Origin: Lytechinus pictus
Lineage: Eukaryota; Echinodermata; Echinoidea; Temnopleuroida; Toxopneustidae
Reading direction: 5' to 3'
Length of the DNA: 64,000 bases
NCBI RefSeq assembly: GCF_037042905.1
Contig: NC_087253.1
Location: forward strand, 5,089,501-5,153,500
In this document: positions 1 through 12,420 of the stretch, piece after piece
Position numbering within the stretch: the first letter of the stretch is position 1
Layout of the letters: each line of letters starts with the position of its first letter
Notes under the pieces: generated by a model
Seen by the model: the letters and a program-made list of their open reading frames with translations, nothing else
Told to the model about the DNA's origin: nothing
Database searches by the model: none
Position numbers and translations under genes: made by a program

Positions 1-466
1 CTAATTCCCCCCAGCCATTTGTATCACATGTGCATCGTGGCAATGAGATGTTTTAAACTCTTGGGAGAGTTAATTTCTTAGTTTTAACCCCCCCCCCCCC
101 TGCACACCTTACTGCTTATCCACCATCCGATTTTGGAACAAATCGCATTTCGCTTATTCCCTAAAGATAGAAATGAAAAGTATATTTTTATTCGTGGTTA
201 AAATTAAATATAAGAATTCTACACAATTCTGTATGATTGCAAGTCTGTATTTTGGAGTATAGGCTGAATTAGTTTCAAATCGAATCCAATCGTACAATTG
301 TTAAGATGTCAATACGACTTGACATTCAATTTGCTTTTATTCTGATAAAAGTCTGGTAGCATAGTCACGGACTTGAACGTAGCATTTGTATGATAATTTA
401 GAACGTTGCACATTATGCGCCTTTAGCACTCAACAGAGTGGGTTTGGCTGTTTACTGGTCACATTA
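1..466. other. Intergenic sequence, no gene seen
   Basis: AT-rich sequence with a short C homopolymer near position 90. I see no open reading frame with coding character, RNA gene or repeat boundary. The right edge ends in an ATT-containing stretch into which the Helentron-like element inserted. Confidence 0.5.
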
Positions 467-3400
467 TTAGGTGGTCTGTCATTAAGATGACAGATCACCT
501 ATTATATTCGTCAGAATTTACTTTATTTATTTTTATTGCCAAATCTTTGTCCACCTCTATCTCAAAATCGGGCATGTCAATTTCCTTGATTTTCATGTCA
601 TGTATGGGCATCATTATAGACATGGGAATGGAAGCTTTTCAAGGTTATCAAATCATGATGACGTCATCTAGGCGCCATTTTGTAAAATTAAATGATTGAT
701 CATATCATCGCAACTAATCATAAAAAATCATCCATATTTGCATCATATCAAGTTCAGGTGACAGGTCATCAGGACATATCATCAGAGGTCATGCAAAGGT
801 CACGACGCGCACGTACGCGCGCGTCAAAATTTTAAATTTCCCCAAATCGACCGTGGTCAAGTTTGGGTACGTTTCTGGTCATTTTGAGCATGTCAAGAAT
901 TTGCGCGCGCACAGGTATGCGTGCGCGTTCTTGCACCTACCATCGTTATGCATCTTCGAGTCATCATTTCTTTCATGTCTTTCCATTGTCCATTGTCTTC
1001 TGATTAATTTGATACCTCATTCAGCCTCTTACGACCAATAATACGGGAATGCGCGTCCATTCAAATTTGCATTACGCGCGCGTAAATGGGCTAAAATATG
1101 CCTATATAAAATTCACTGTAGCTCTTCAGGGAGTCCGTTGACCCCAATTTTTCTTTTCATATTCGAATAGAGTATGAATAGGAGATATGATTTCATGCCA
1201 CATTTGACTCTTAATTACATCGTGACGTCATCAAAATGGCGTCGGAACTAAGAACAAGTGTTTTCTGTTTCATGATGTCACCACAGTCATTTAAATTGAT
1301 TTTAATTCCGTAAATCTTGGTCTGTTCTCGCCAAATTTTCAATATGTTTTAGCTTAGAATGTATCCTTTAGACAATATCTCCACTGTTTCATTTTAAAGC
1401 TTGTACTATTCTCAAAACTAGAATTTGTAGAGTTTTGTCATCATGCCAATTTGGAATTGCAAGAATGTACATTCAATGTCAAGTTGACAATATGTTTCCT
1501 ATTTTGCTCTCTGTGCTTGTCGAACACACTGTGGCCGACTGGATAACACACCTGACTGGTATACCAGGGTTCGGTGGTTCAAACCTCGCTGGACCCCCTT
1601 TTTTTTTTTTTTTTTTTTTTTTGGTCCTTTTTAGGTGGTCTGTCATTAAGATGACAGATCACCTATTATATTCGTCAGAATTTACTTTATTTATTTTTAT
1701 TGCCAAATCTTTGTCCACCTCTATCTCAAAATCGGGCATGTCAATTTCCTTGATTTTCATGTCATGTATGGGCATCATTATAGACATGGGAATGGAAGCT
1801 TTTCAAGGTTATCAAATCATGATGACGTCATCTAGGCGCCATTTTGTAAAATTAAATGATTGATCATATCATCGCAACTAATCATAAAAAATCATCCATA
1901 TTTGCATCATATCAAGTTCAGGTGACAGGTCATCAGGACATATCATCAGAGGTCATGCAAAGGTCACGACGCGCACGTACGCGCGCGTCAAAATTTTAAA
2001 TTTCCCCAAATCGACCGTGGTCAAGTTTGGGTACGTTTCTGGTCATTTTGAGCATGTCAAGAATTTGCGCGCGCACAGGTATGCGTGCGCGTTCTTGCAC
2101 CTACCATCGTTATGCATCTTCGAGTCATCATTTCTTTCATGTCTTTCCATTGTCCATTGTCTTCTGATTAATTTGATACCTCATTCAGCCTCTTACGACC
2201 AATAATACGGGAATGCGCGTCCATTCAAATTTGCATTACGCGCGCGTAAATGGGCTAAAATATGCCTATATAAAATTCACTGTAGCTCTTCAGGGAGTCC
2301 GTTGACCCCAATTTTTCTTTTCATATTCGAATAGAGTATGAATAGGAGATATGATTTCATGCCACATTTGACTCTTAATTACATCGTGACGTCATCAAAA
2401 TGGCGTCGGAACTAAGAACAAGTGTTTTCTGTTTCATGATGTCACCACAGTCATTTAAATTGATTTTAATTCCGTAAATCTTGGTCTGTTCTCGCCAAAT
2501 TTTCAATATGTTTTAGCTTAGAATGTATCCTTTAGACAATATCTCCACTGTTTCATTTTAAAGCTTGTACTATTCTCAAAACTAGAATTTGTAGAGTTTT
2601 GTCATCATGCCAATTTGGAATTGCAAGAATGTACATTCAATGTCAAGTTGACAATATGTTTCCTATTTTGCTCTCTGTGCTTGTCGAACACACTGTGGCC
2701 GACTGGATAACACACCTGACTGGTATACCAGGGTTCGGTGGTTCAAACCTCGCTGGACCCCCTTTTTTTTTTTTTTTTTTTTTTTTGGTCCTTTTTAGGT
2801 GGTCTGTCATTAAGATGACAGATCACCTATTATATTCGTCAGAATTTACTTTATTTATTTTTATTGCCAAATCTTTGTCCACCTCTATCTCAAAATCGGG
2901 CATGTCAATTTCCTTGATTTTCATGTCATGTATGGGCATCATTATAGACATGGGAATGGAAGCTTTTCAAGGTTATCAAATCATGATGACGTCATCTAGG
3001 CGCCATTTTGTAAAATTAAATGATTGATCATATCATCGCAACTAATCATAAAAAATCATCCATATTTGCATCATATCAAGTTCAGGTGACAGGTCATCAG
3101 GACATATCATCAGAGGTCATGCAAAGGTCACGACGCGCACGTACGCGCGCGTCAAAATTTTAAATTTCCCCAAATCGACCGTGGTCAAGTTTGGGTACGT
3201 TTCTGGTCATTTTGAGCATGTCAAGAATTTGCGCGCGCACAGGTATGCGTGCGCGTTCTTGCACCTACCATCGTTATGCATCTTCGAGTCATCATTTCTT
3301 TCATGTCTTTCCATTGTCCATTGTCTTCTGATTAATTTGATACCTCATTCAGCCTCTTACGACCAATAATACGGGAATGCGCGTCCATTCAAATTTGCAT

Positions 3401-3475
3401 TACGCGCGCGTAAATGGGCTAAAATATGCCTATATAAAATTCACTGTAGCTCTTCAGGGAGTCCGTTGACCCCAA
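467..3475. repeat. 1,164-bp tandem repeat, 2.6 copies
   Basis: Units are 467-1630, 1631-2794 and a partial 2795-3475. The copies look identical by eye: the same reading frames recur exactly 1,164 bp apart, including the poly-T run length. The third copy departs from the others at 3476, right after the GTCCGTTGACCCC motif. The repeated frames (for example 1435-1863 and 2599-3027) have no coding character and are not genes. Such identity means a very recent duplication, active homogenisation, or an assembly artefact. Confidence 0.9.
1529..1622 (+). repeat. tRNA-like Pol III module with poly-T, inside the tandem unit
   Basis: TGGCCGACTGGA (about 1532-1543) resembles an A box, and GGTTCAAACCT (1576-1586) is a close match to the B box consensus GGTTCRANNCC at roughly tRNA spacing. 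A T run (1599-1622) follows and would act as a Pol III terminator. The cloverleaf is not convincing, so I call it a tRNA-derived module rather than a tRNA gene. The next unit carries the same module at 2693-2786. Confidence 0.55.
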
Positions 3476-4942
3476 ATTTTTTCTCACTCTTTGATATAAT
3501 CAATATCTCATTTGAAGATTTCATAATTACGTTAATATTAAGTTATCAGTGAAAATTACATATTTTCGCAACATACGTCAACGTACTTGACTGTATCTTC
3601 TTTATTACTGGTCAGTTTTCTCTCAAATTTTGATATCATGTAGTGAAGATAATTCTCTACAAATAACGTGTGAATAATTTTGACTTTTGACCACAGCATC
3701 AATGTGTTATGATGTGTTTAATTTTTGGCAAATTTTTTCTGGACGTAATTTTTGCGAAATTCTTTGGAGAAATGTTTTATTAACCAATTGTACAGTCTTC
3801 CTGAAAATTTCAAGCCCACTTGCATTGCATTTTTTTATGTAGGACAATTTTTGTAATTTTGCCGGAACTTTTTAAGGGGCAATTTTAACATTGTAAAACA
3901 TCATTTATGTATTTTTTAGTAAACGCTGCAATATTTAAACGCTATTGGGTTGAAAATTTTCATTCCGGACATTTTGCGGAAATTCCTGGATTTTTTTCCG
4001 TTTGTTCATTTTTACTTAATATAACATATAACAAATTTTCAGGTACCTTCTGTGAAATGAAAAAATTGTGCAATTTAGTTAATTACACATGTTCCCGAAA
4101 TTTTGCGGGAAAATTGCCAGTATTTGAATCTTTTACCTGACTTTTTTCAGTAAAAATCATCAAGAAATAATTTTCAAGTAAATGTCAAAGTCATACACAA
4201 TTAAATGGATATTGAAAATTTTTGACGGAAAATATTATTTGAAATGTTTAAAAATTTTCAGAAATTTGGCAAACATTTACAAAAAAATCTGGTTCTTTTA
4301 TCAAATACATCACTGATGAGTTTTGATGTGAATGCTGTGAAATTATAGCATTATGAAACTTCTCATTAAAATCTATTGAAATGTAGCAGAAAATTTGAAC
4401 AAAAATATTTAAGATATTTTAGCTTTTAAAAAGTATCACCTATGAATTTTCAAGTATTCTGTGAAATTAATACCCACTGACATTGTGAAATGTCAGTGGG
4501 TGAAATTAAAAAAAAAATGCTCAAAGTAAAAAGAAATTTTAACAAGATTTTGCATAAAAAACATCAAACTGTCGATTAAAAATTAGCTGCTGTGAAAATT
4601 AAGGCGCCTTTCATTGCGCAATTTTGGAAAGCCTATTTCGGTAAAATCGTCTGAGATTTTTGGAGAGTTTTTAAGCCGGCATTTTACGTGCTCTTAACTT
4701 TATTTCGTATTTAACATATTGCATTATCACCACCATCATTATAATCATCACGATTGTCATCACTACATTTATAATCACATTTAGCAATGGTCAAAATTTA
4801 TTCCTTTGATGTCTATGATCAAGATTATCAATCATATCTGAATGATTCATTCCCGGGATTCATTTTATACAACATTAGCCGACAATGAATGAAAAATCAT
4901 GACAGACCACCTAATTCGTCCGCATGACGAATTAAAATCTAG

Positions 4943-7614
4943 TTATTATTGTTATTATTAAAAGATGTTCCATGTCTTGATATTATTTTTATTACTTTCT
5001 TTTGTAAAAATTGTTTTTATTATTGATTATCTTGATATCACTTGCCAGAAGTATTTTATCTCTCAGTTCTCTTGTATTTCTGATAACTTTCCCTTCCTGT
5101 TTTGGTTTTTTGTCACAGAGAGAAGTAAATAATAAAAATGTCACTCATTCAGCGAATTATTTGTGCTTTTTAAAGAGTTTTAATTTGTATTACCTGGATT
5201 TTGTGCAAAATTAAGAAAGCATAGTCCTCATTTTGCCATTAAAAAAAATGGATTCCGCCTTATAATGAGAAGTGCCTCTTTTCACTACGAGGAGGAAACC
5301 ATAGTAGTAAAAAAAGAAAAACATAAAATGTGTCATTTGTTTTGTTAATGGAAAATTTAGCGCAGCAATTGTCAACGGAGCAAACGCCACGGAGGGAGAA
5401 TCAATAGGGAGTATTTTAATGATAGCTCTTCCCTACAACCCAGAATATCTTAGGGGCAAAGTTCACCGGGTGCCAACAATAAAAAAGAAAACGGAAAACC
5501 AAAAGGAAGTAGGGGCACAGTAATTACATGGTGGACACCGTGCTCGTCCATGGATAAAAAAACAGGACTCTAATAATCTCCAATGAGGAATGTTAGCTCT
5601 TTATCATATTGAATCAAGACATTTATTCCATTTCCATCACCATGTACAAAAAAAACAATCCATGTAAAGTTTGGTACGTAACAGTTACAGGAGTGGAGAA
5701 GGAGGGAATGGAGACCGACAAAAAAAAGAAAGAGAAACAATCGGATGGTCATTTTCCTTTATTATTGAACAAAAGTGTGTGTATGTGTGTGTGTGAGGGG
5801 GGGGGGTCAGTCCCTCCAGCCCCTGAGTTGCATAATAAATGATCATTTTGATAGTAAATTGCACCAAAAGATTTGGTTTAAAAAAATGCAAAAGGAAAGG
5901 GTATGAGAGTGTCCACTAAAAAGCAAATCTTGTAGGACGTGATTTCCCTGATATTTGGGAAAATAGCTATCATTTAAAGCATAATCAAGGGAAAAACTGC
6001 AAGATATAATTTAGGGAGTTAAACATGTGCACGCACCATTTAGAACGAACTTGTTATCTTTTTATCTACAGAATGAAGTATTACGAACAAATAAATTATA
6101 CCGGTCCGACATGGTTTTAATTCAGACAGTTTAATGTAAAGTTCACTATCTTTTCAACTTCTTTTGTAATGTTTTGTATTTTGAACAACTCTTAAAAATT
6201 TTCAAATTGAGTGTTTGGATTCGTAAGTCCCTTTTCGTAATGAATAAATATGTGAAGTTTATTGACCGATAGAATAATGGCAACTGTTAATTAAGTTGAT
6301 AAAGACACTATGACATTGGCCGGTATGCTGGTTCAGAGTTTTCAGCCCCTATGATCTGTTTTTTCTTTGAGCTCATTTACTTTTAAGACAAAATTTGACT
6401 CCTCTTGTTGCGCTGCTCCTTAAAGGGATGTGTCGTCAGTATTATATTTACTGGTTCAGAATTTCCACTCCCCATGTCCTTTTCCCCTATAAATGTGGTT
6501 ATTTTGGAATTTCCACTCTGATTCTCGTCCAGAGCTTTTAAACTCCATCAAAGTTCAGATCTAAGGATATTCCTTACACATGACTGATGTGAAACCTTCA
6601 AACGGATGGAATAGCCATGTTCCTCCTTGACCTCAATGTAGTCTGCAGGCACAGACCCTGGGTTTTCGCAATTTGCACAGTGCATAATGCAGGGTCTGAA
6701 GTAGTGAGACTAGATTCACTGTGTACTGTGGCTGGCTGACACCAAGTCTTTTATTTAGAGTCTAGTCTTTACTCTAGACCTGTTATTGCTTAAAGTGTCA
6801 AATATGAGTCTGTGCTTGTAGACTAGCGTCAATGCTGGTTGATCAGGGTGAAGAGTTTGCTTTCAGAGGTCACCAGTCTGGGTCCTTTTCAAACATTTTC
6901 TGAAATGCGTAGATTATACCCTGATTCAATCCAAAGGCTTAGATTATTCCGCATGAATAAATTCATACATTCATTTTCAAACCCTCTCTCGGACTTTGAT
7001 CTGACGATTTATGATATTTATACGATACTGCACACTCGGCACAATATGCGCGAATAATCTAGGGAATAAAGCGAGGGCCCTTTGTACAGAAATAAATAGT
7101 ACAATCCACGAAAAAATATTTTCATGGCTGAGTGCTTAGCTTTACAAAATAATGTCAACCAGTGTAGGTCTGTCACATCTTTCAGATTGTGAAGTCAAAC
7201 ATTTATTCCATTTGTAAATAACGAACAATATGACAACAATATAGAGTTTTGTATAGAAAAACTCTTTCTGACCAATCACATTTTAGTGCTTTCTTAGATA
7301 AACTGTGTTTATCCAGATAGGGGTAATGAATGTTTATCCCTCCCAACGTTTAATTTGTATCAAGGACAAAGACTCCTGCAGTATGATAAAAGACCCTGGC
7401 CTATTTTGACCCATGGCCTTAGACTTGTAGCCATATGAACGTAATTCCTGGCATGTGAAATGGGTTACTGTATATACTATCAGGAATTTCACATGCCTTC
7501 TTTAATCTTTTCATGTACACACCTAAGATATAACAAGAATATTATTCAACTGTGACAATTGCTTCGTCACACCAAGTAAGGGGATTCATATTATGAGCTT
7601 GTTATTTGATCAAA
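4943..7614. other. Intergenic region, no gene recognised
   Basis: The region begins with the (ATT)n flank of the Helentron-like element. Short open frames (5011-5214, 5570-5891, 6839-7057) have no recognisable motifs or consistent coding character. A TG/G simple repeat sits at about 5776-5807. I see no RNA gene or clear transposon boundary. Confidence 0.4.
5776..5807. repeat. (TG)n plus poly-G simple repeat
   Basis: A short TG dinucleotide tract runs into a pure G run. It is a microsatellite with no coding meaning; the frames read across it on both strands are artefacts. Confidence 0.85.
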
Positions 7615-7795
7615 TCCTTTTATTGTGGGTTGCAAAGGTTTTGATGCCTTTGAAAGACATGAGTCTTTCAGTTAGAATTGATATTGTCCTGTCAAGCACA
7701 CAATTTGACTTGTTCAAGGAATCAATGTCCCCTTGACAATATGATTCATGTCTTTCAAATGCACCATAACCTTTGTTGCACATAATAAAAGGATA
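7615..7795. repeat. Imperfect inverted repeat of about 180 bp
   Basis: The arms at about 7615-7665 (start CCTTTTATTGTGGGTTGC) and 7741-7795 (ends AACATAATAAAAGGA-like on the plus strand) are imperfect reverse complements sharing GCAAAGG and TTTGAAAGACATGA blocks. It could be a small foldback MITE. No target duplication was resolved. The minus-strand frame across it (7610-7888) is a by-product. Confidence 0.5.
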
Positions 7796-8050
7796 TGAAT
7801 ACATTACAAGCTCTTCTATTAATAATGAATTGTTTGTTTTTTTATTTCCGTAAAAAAACACATTACAATGTATATACAAGAGATACAAGAAGTAACATAT
7901 ACATACATAATGAAATAAATTCTAAACACTGATAAAAAAAGAAAAGAAAAAATGATTGATTGAAACATGTTAAGAAAGTTAAAAGATCAAAATGTGTTAT
8001 TGCAGAAAACATTTTATTAAAAAAAAAATGAACTTTTAAAAAAACATTTT

Positions 8051-10700
8051 ATGTTAAGCTATCGAGTGTTTTGTATAAGGAAACAAGAACGTTGTTTTAT
8101 TATGGCTGATGTCAGGATAATAACAGTAAACTGTAGAGGACTAGGTGATACGAATAAAAGGAAGGATGTGTTTGACTATTTATGCCGTAAAAATGGCTCA
8201 ATCTATTGTTTACAAGATACTCATTTTGATGCAGGTTTATCTGACATAATCAAACAAGAATGGAATGGATAAGGATTTTTCAGTTTTGGAAATACACAAT
8301 CAAGGGGAACCGCCATTTTATTCAATCCTAAACTTTATTTTACAGTAAATAAAACAAAAATAGATCCTGAAGGAAACTGGGTAATTTTGGACTGATATCA
8401 TTGTACGGACCAAACGAAGATAATCCTGATTTTCATGAAAGGATAGTGGGAATTATTTCTTTGATACCCAAAGGAGAGAAACCTAGACAATATTTACAAA
8501 ACTGGAGACCTATAACTCTTTTAAACAAGTCATATGAAATTGCATCTTCTGCTATAGCCAATAGAATTAAAAATATATTGCACGAAATTATCCATGAAGA
8601 TCAAAAAGGGTTCGTCAAGAATATATAAATTGGAGAAAATATTCGTTTAATTTATGATACTCTTCATGAAACTGAAGAATTAGATACTCCTGGGATGTTA
8701 TTATTTCACTTCGAGAAAGCTTTTGATTCAGTTTCGCATGATTTTTTATACAAAGTCTTAGAAACTTTTAATTTAGGGCCTTCCATTCATCAGTGGATTC
8801 AAACGTTTTATAGTGAAAATATGTCTTCAGTATAAATAAATGGTTATTTGTCAGAACGTTTATCTATAAATAGAGGCTGTAGGCATGGTGATCCCCTTTC
8901 CTCATAGCAGTTATGCTTCGTCAAAATGATTGTAATAAAGAAATTGATATTAAAGGAAATATTCGGAAAATTACTCAGTATGCAGATGATACAACCCTCT
9001 TCTTAGATGGTTCAAATGAGTCTCTGAACATTGCCCTTTCTGTTGAGATTTTTTATCCACTTTCAGGATTGAAAATTAATGAAGGTAAAACTAAAATTGT
9101 TTGGATTGGATCGAAAAAATATAGCTCATACATAATTAAAACAAAAATGAAACTCTCGTGGGTTGATGATGGCTGTTTCACTTGTTTAGGTATAAACTTT
9201 TCTTTAAATTGAGATAACATTGTATCTCTAAATTACATACCTGCCCTAAACAAGATGAAGCGCCTAATTCAAGTTTGGTCAAATAGAAACATAACCCCAC
9301 TGGGTAAAGTAACTCTTGTTTAAACCCTTTTTCTTTCACAATTTAATTATTTAATTTTGTCTTTATCAAATCTGTCACCTGTGTTTATAAAAGAGCTGGA
9401 AATGGTTCTGTTCAGTTTTTTGTGGAATAAAAAACCTCATCAAATCAAAAGAATTCAGATTTCTAATTCCTATATTGAAGGCGGTGTTAACAATGGTAAA
9501 TATTGAATGTTTCTTCACTTCGTTGAAATTAACCTGGATACGAAGAATGCATAATGGATTCATGGATAATATATGCTTAAATTCTTTTTTGCATTCCATC
9601 CCTTTTTCAGACTCCAATTTTTTACTTTATAGTCATGGCTATTTAGAAAAGTTTGTTGATATAATAACAAATCCTTTTTGGAAAGTTGTACTCTCCTTAT
9701 GGTGTATTTTTCGGAAAGCAAATAGATGTTCCAGTAGTAGAGAATTCCTTTCTGAACTCCTATGTCATAATGAAGACATAGTTATAACAGAAATCTAGTT
9801 AACTTTAGACACTGGAGTCAAACGGGTTTAAAATTTGTCAACGACTTAATAGGAACAGATGGTTAGGTTTTAAGTAGACAAAGAATTATTGAAGTGTACA
9901 ATGTTTCCATTGATTACCTTACACATTTCATTATAAAACAAGAGATCAGTGAAAAGTTGGAGAGTTTTTCGCAACCCGATTTTGTGAAGTTAACCACTCC
10001 ATTCAGAGCAAATGTCACTAGTATATTGATGAAGCAAAATAAAGGCTGTAAAAATATTTATGTTCCGTTGGTGAAAGAAGAGGTATCAAATAACTTTCAA
10101 AGAAAAGGAAAATGTGAAGAGAGAATCGGAAAACACGTCTCACTAGAGAAATGGCGTTGTTTTAGTTCTATGCCGTTTCAAGTCATGAAAGATGTTTCAA
10201 TCAGGTGGTTTCAATACTGCTTAATTAACTGTATTATTCCAACGAATTTGTATTTGTGCAAAATCCAAGCTAAATCAAGTAGTACTTGTACTTTCTGTAC
10301 CCATGTTGAAACCATTGAACATTTGTTCTTTGAATGCCACTTAGTTAGAAAAGTATGGGAATACCTTGAAAAGAGACTGTTTGAAAGATGCAAATTAGTA
10401 TTAAAATTAACCATGGAAAATGTCCTTTTTGGAATTACTCCCATTAAGTATAATAGAGCTTTAAATACACTGATTATTTGGATAAAATGGATGATATATA
10501 AAATCAAATTAGCTGAAATTCGTCTTATGCCACAGAAAATCCTCAACGAGTTAAAGAATTATTTTTGTACGAAAAAGCTATTTCATGTGAAAATATGAAG
10601 CAAGTGTCTTTTGAAAAATGTTGGTCAAATTTTATTAATCTTTTCCGACTAATGTCGGAGAGATTTTTCATCGGTTTGTGAGATACAATTTTGCATCTTT
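8051..10700 (+). pseudogene. Decayed Tx1/L1-like non-LTR retrotransposon (EN-RT-CCHC fragments)
   Basis: An ATG near 8103 opens an apurinic endonuclease-type start (ITVNCRGLGD, then YCLQDTHFD). The frame then breaks at about 8270 and 8395. At about 8430-8460 the sequence jumps from late endonuclease (YGPNEDNPDFHERIV) straight into reverse transcriptase (LIPKGEKPR), so an internal deletion removed the region between them. RT blocks follow: NWRPITLLN (about 8505), FEKAFDSVSHDF (about 8710), GDPLSS-like (about 8890) and YADDTTLFLDGS (about 8980). A C-terminal CX2C-X7-H-X4-C type finger lies in the frame 9894-10598 (CTFCTHVETIEHLFFEC). Stops and frameshifts occur throughout, so it is dead. The RT motifs fit the L1/Tx1 side of the LINEs rather than CR1/L2. 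The bounds are approximate; tail sequence with TTATTGAATAAAA lies near 10910. Confidence 0.85.
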
Positions 10701-11029
10701 ATCTCTCGTTCTCTACATAAATTATAACTATGGTTTTTGCTTTTGGTACTGTAAATGATTTATTTTATAACAAGACTGTATATTATCAGCTATTGTTGTA
10801 CTACTGTTAAACACTCACTATCTGATTATTTCTGTACATTGACTGTGAAAAACAAATGTAAACTGGAGCCATATTGACTGTGAAAGCAAATGTACATGTA
10901 AACTGAAGGTTTATTGAATAAAACACCCTACTGTGGGTGAAAAAGAAATTGGAAAAAAATTATAATGAGTCACCTTGTCTCTATTCAATTCATCTGCGCT
11001 ATTCATCCGTTTTATATTCTTTTACCATA
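10701..11029. other. Probable LINE 3' region, no gene
   Basis: AT-rich sequence after the decayed LINE, with a near-duplicated phrase (ATTGACTGTGAAA...AAATGTA) at about 10840 and 10875. It ends in a pyrimidine-rich stretch and ACCATAG at 11022-11028, which would serve as a splice acceptor for the acidic repeat that follows. No other feature is seen. Confidence 0.35.
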
Positions 11030-11385
11030 GTAAAAGCAGCGATGACAATGAAGATGATGATGAGACAACCGAAGAGAGCGTGGCGGATGAAAGCTTTAAC
11101 AGATGTACATTGACGTGACGAAGTGAGACGGATCGTAGCATACCACACCACAGTAAACGCATCCAGAGTGAAAGCAGCGATGACACTGAGGATGATGATG
11201 AGAAAACTGAGGAGAGCGTGGAAACGCGTCCAAGTCAGCGACAAACTGTGACGGACCGAAACACACCATACCACACCACAGAGACGGATGAAAGCTGTGA
11301 TGACACTGAAGATGACGAGGGGATACCTGATGAGAGTGTTCCATGGGGACCGAGTAAAAAGAGGGTCATAAGGAGCAGAAAATGA
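11030..11385 (+). pseudogene. Acidic tandem-repeat pseudo-exon candidate
   Basis: In one plus-strand frame this encodes about three imperfect units of roughly 110-120 bp rich in Ser, Asp and Glu (for example SESSDDTEDDDEKTEESVE), ending in a basic stretch (GPSKKR) and a TGA at about 11383. A good acceptor-like sequence (TTCTTTTACCATAG) precedes it, which is why I consider an exon. An in-frame TGA in the first unit and no recognisable partner exon argue for a decayed exon or a non-coding minisatellite. The minus-strand frames here are shadows. Confidence 0.35.
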
Positions 11386-11519
11386 GAACAGAAAAGAAAA
11401 GACAAAAGAGGGAAATGAGGGAAGAAAAAAAGAGAAAAGGTAGAAAAAAGAAAGAAAGAAAGAAGGAAAGAGAGAAAAAAAATCACTATCAGTTTGCTTA
11501 CTCCTACCCTACTACCCCC

Positions 11520-11745
11520 TGTTGCACCCACAAATGTAATAACGCCCACAAATGTAATAACGCCCACAAATGTAATAACACTTTACCCACAAATGTAATA
11601 ACGCCCACAAATGTAATAACACTTTACCCACAAATGTAATAATTTCACCCACAAATGTAATAATGCACTTTACCCACAAATGTAATAATTTTTGATCGCC
11701 CACAAATGTAATAATGACTTTACCCACAAATGTAATAAATTTGAA
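11520..11745. repeat. Outer tandem array, left arm of foldback element
   Basis: About eleven copies of CCCACAAATGTAATAA-type units with variable 2-8 nt spacers (CGC, CTTTA, TTTCA, TTTTTGATCG). The spacer order is mirrored in the right-hand array at 15427-15628, showing that the arms are true inverted copies and not independent microsatellites. Confidence 0.9.
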
Positions 11746-11799
11746 GGGATTTTTGGCGAATCCGTTCTAAACTAAAATCCTATAGTAATGCGTTCATAT

Positions 11800-12420
11800 A
11801 GCACAAAAGTGCAAAGTCTTTTTTCCAGACCCGGTTAATTAAACATTATAGTACAAGTCCAAAGTCTTTTTCCAGACCCGGTTGTTTCAAAATTATAATA
11901 TACGTCCAAAGTCTTTTTTCCAGACCCGGTTAATTCAAAAATTATAACGCAAGTCAAAAGTCTTTTTTTCCAGACCCGGTTGTTTTAAAAATTATAATAT
12001 AAGTCCAAAGTCTTTATTCCAGACCCAGTTGTTTCAAAAATTGTAATATAAATCCAAAGTCTTTTTTCTAGACCCGGTTGTTTCAAAAATCACAATATAA
12101 GTCCAAAGTCTTTTTTTCAGACCCGGTTGTTTCAAAAATTATAACGCAAGTCCAAAGTCTTTTTTTCAGACCCGGTTGTTTCAAAAGTTATAATATAAGT
12201 CCAAAATAAGATACGATAATGATATTCCAGTGGGAAAAAAGAGAATCGAGCTTAGTCTTTTCTCCAGACCCAGTTAATTAAAACTGGTGGAATTAATGTC
12301 TTTGTTGTTGTTTCAACTTATACGGCGTATATTGTGAATATATGCGCTAAGAGTAAATTGAGAATCAAGCGTAGTCTTTTCTCCAGACCCGGTTACTTAA
12401 AACTAAAAACTAAACCCTAT
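11800..12420. repeat. Inner tandem array, left arm
   Basis: About eight to ten units of 50-60 bp, each with a CCAGACCCGGTT core followed by an A/T-rich part (TTTCAAAAATTATAATATAAGTCC). The inverse array at about 14210-15350 has more copies, so the arms differ in length. Confidence 0.85.

Larger units (their letters stand above)
467..4942 (+). mobile_element. Non-autonomous Helentron-like element (HINE type), copy A
   Basis: The 5' end reads TTAGGTGGTCTGTC (467-480). Its perfect inverted copy GACAGACCACCTAA lies at 4901-4914, not at the very end but just before a terminal hairpin (4913-4933, arms AATTCGTC/GACGAATT) and a CTAG terminus (4939-4942). That asymmetric arrangement of inverted repeats, a 3' hairpin and a CTRR-like end is the layout described for Helentrons and their non-autonomous HINE derivatives. 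The 5' end itself also folds: positions 468-499 form a 14-bp stem with one mismatch. Flanks read ...CATTA at the left and TTATTATTG at the right, so the target was an ATT-rich stretch and no target duplication is visible, as expected for rolling-circle types. No Rep or helicase coding sequence is present. Most of the interior is a tandem array. Copy B (43225-48293) shares both termini and blocks of interior sequence. Confidence 0.8.

Noticed and set aside
1435-1863. 142-codon frame repeated at 2599-3027
   Set aside because: It is duplicated only because of the 1,164-bp tandem unit, begins at a non-ATG codon, crosses a poly-T run and shows no domain.
11520-11745. CRISPR-like array from regularly spaced CACAAATGTAATAA
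   Set aside because: Eukaryotic context, spacers of only 2-8 nt that repeat themselves, and an inverted mirror array at 15427-15628 show it is a transposon arm.
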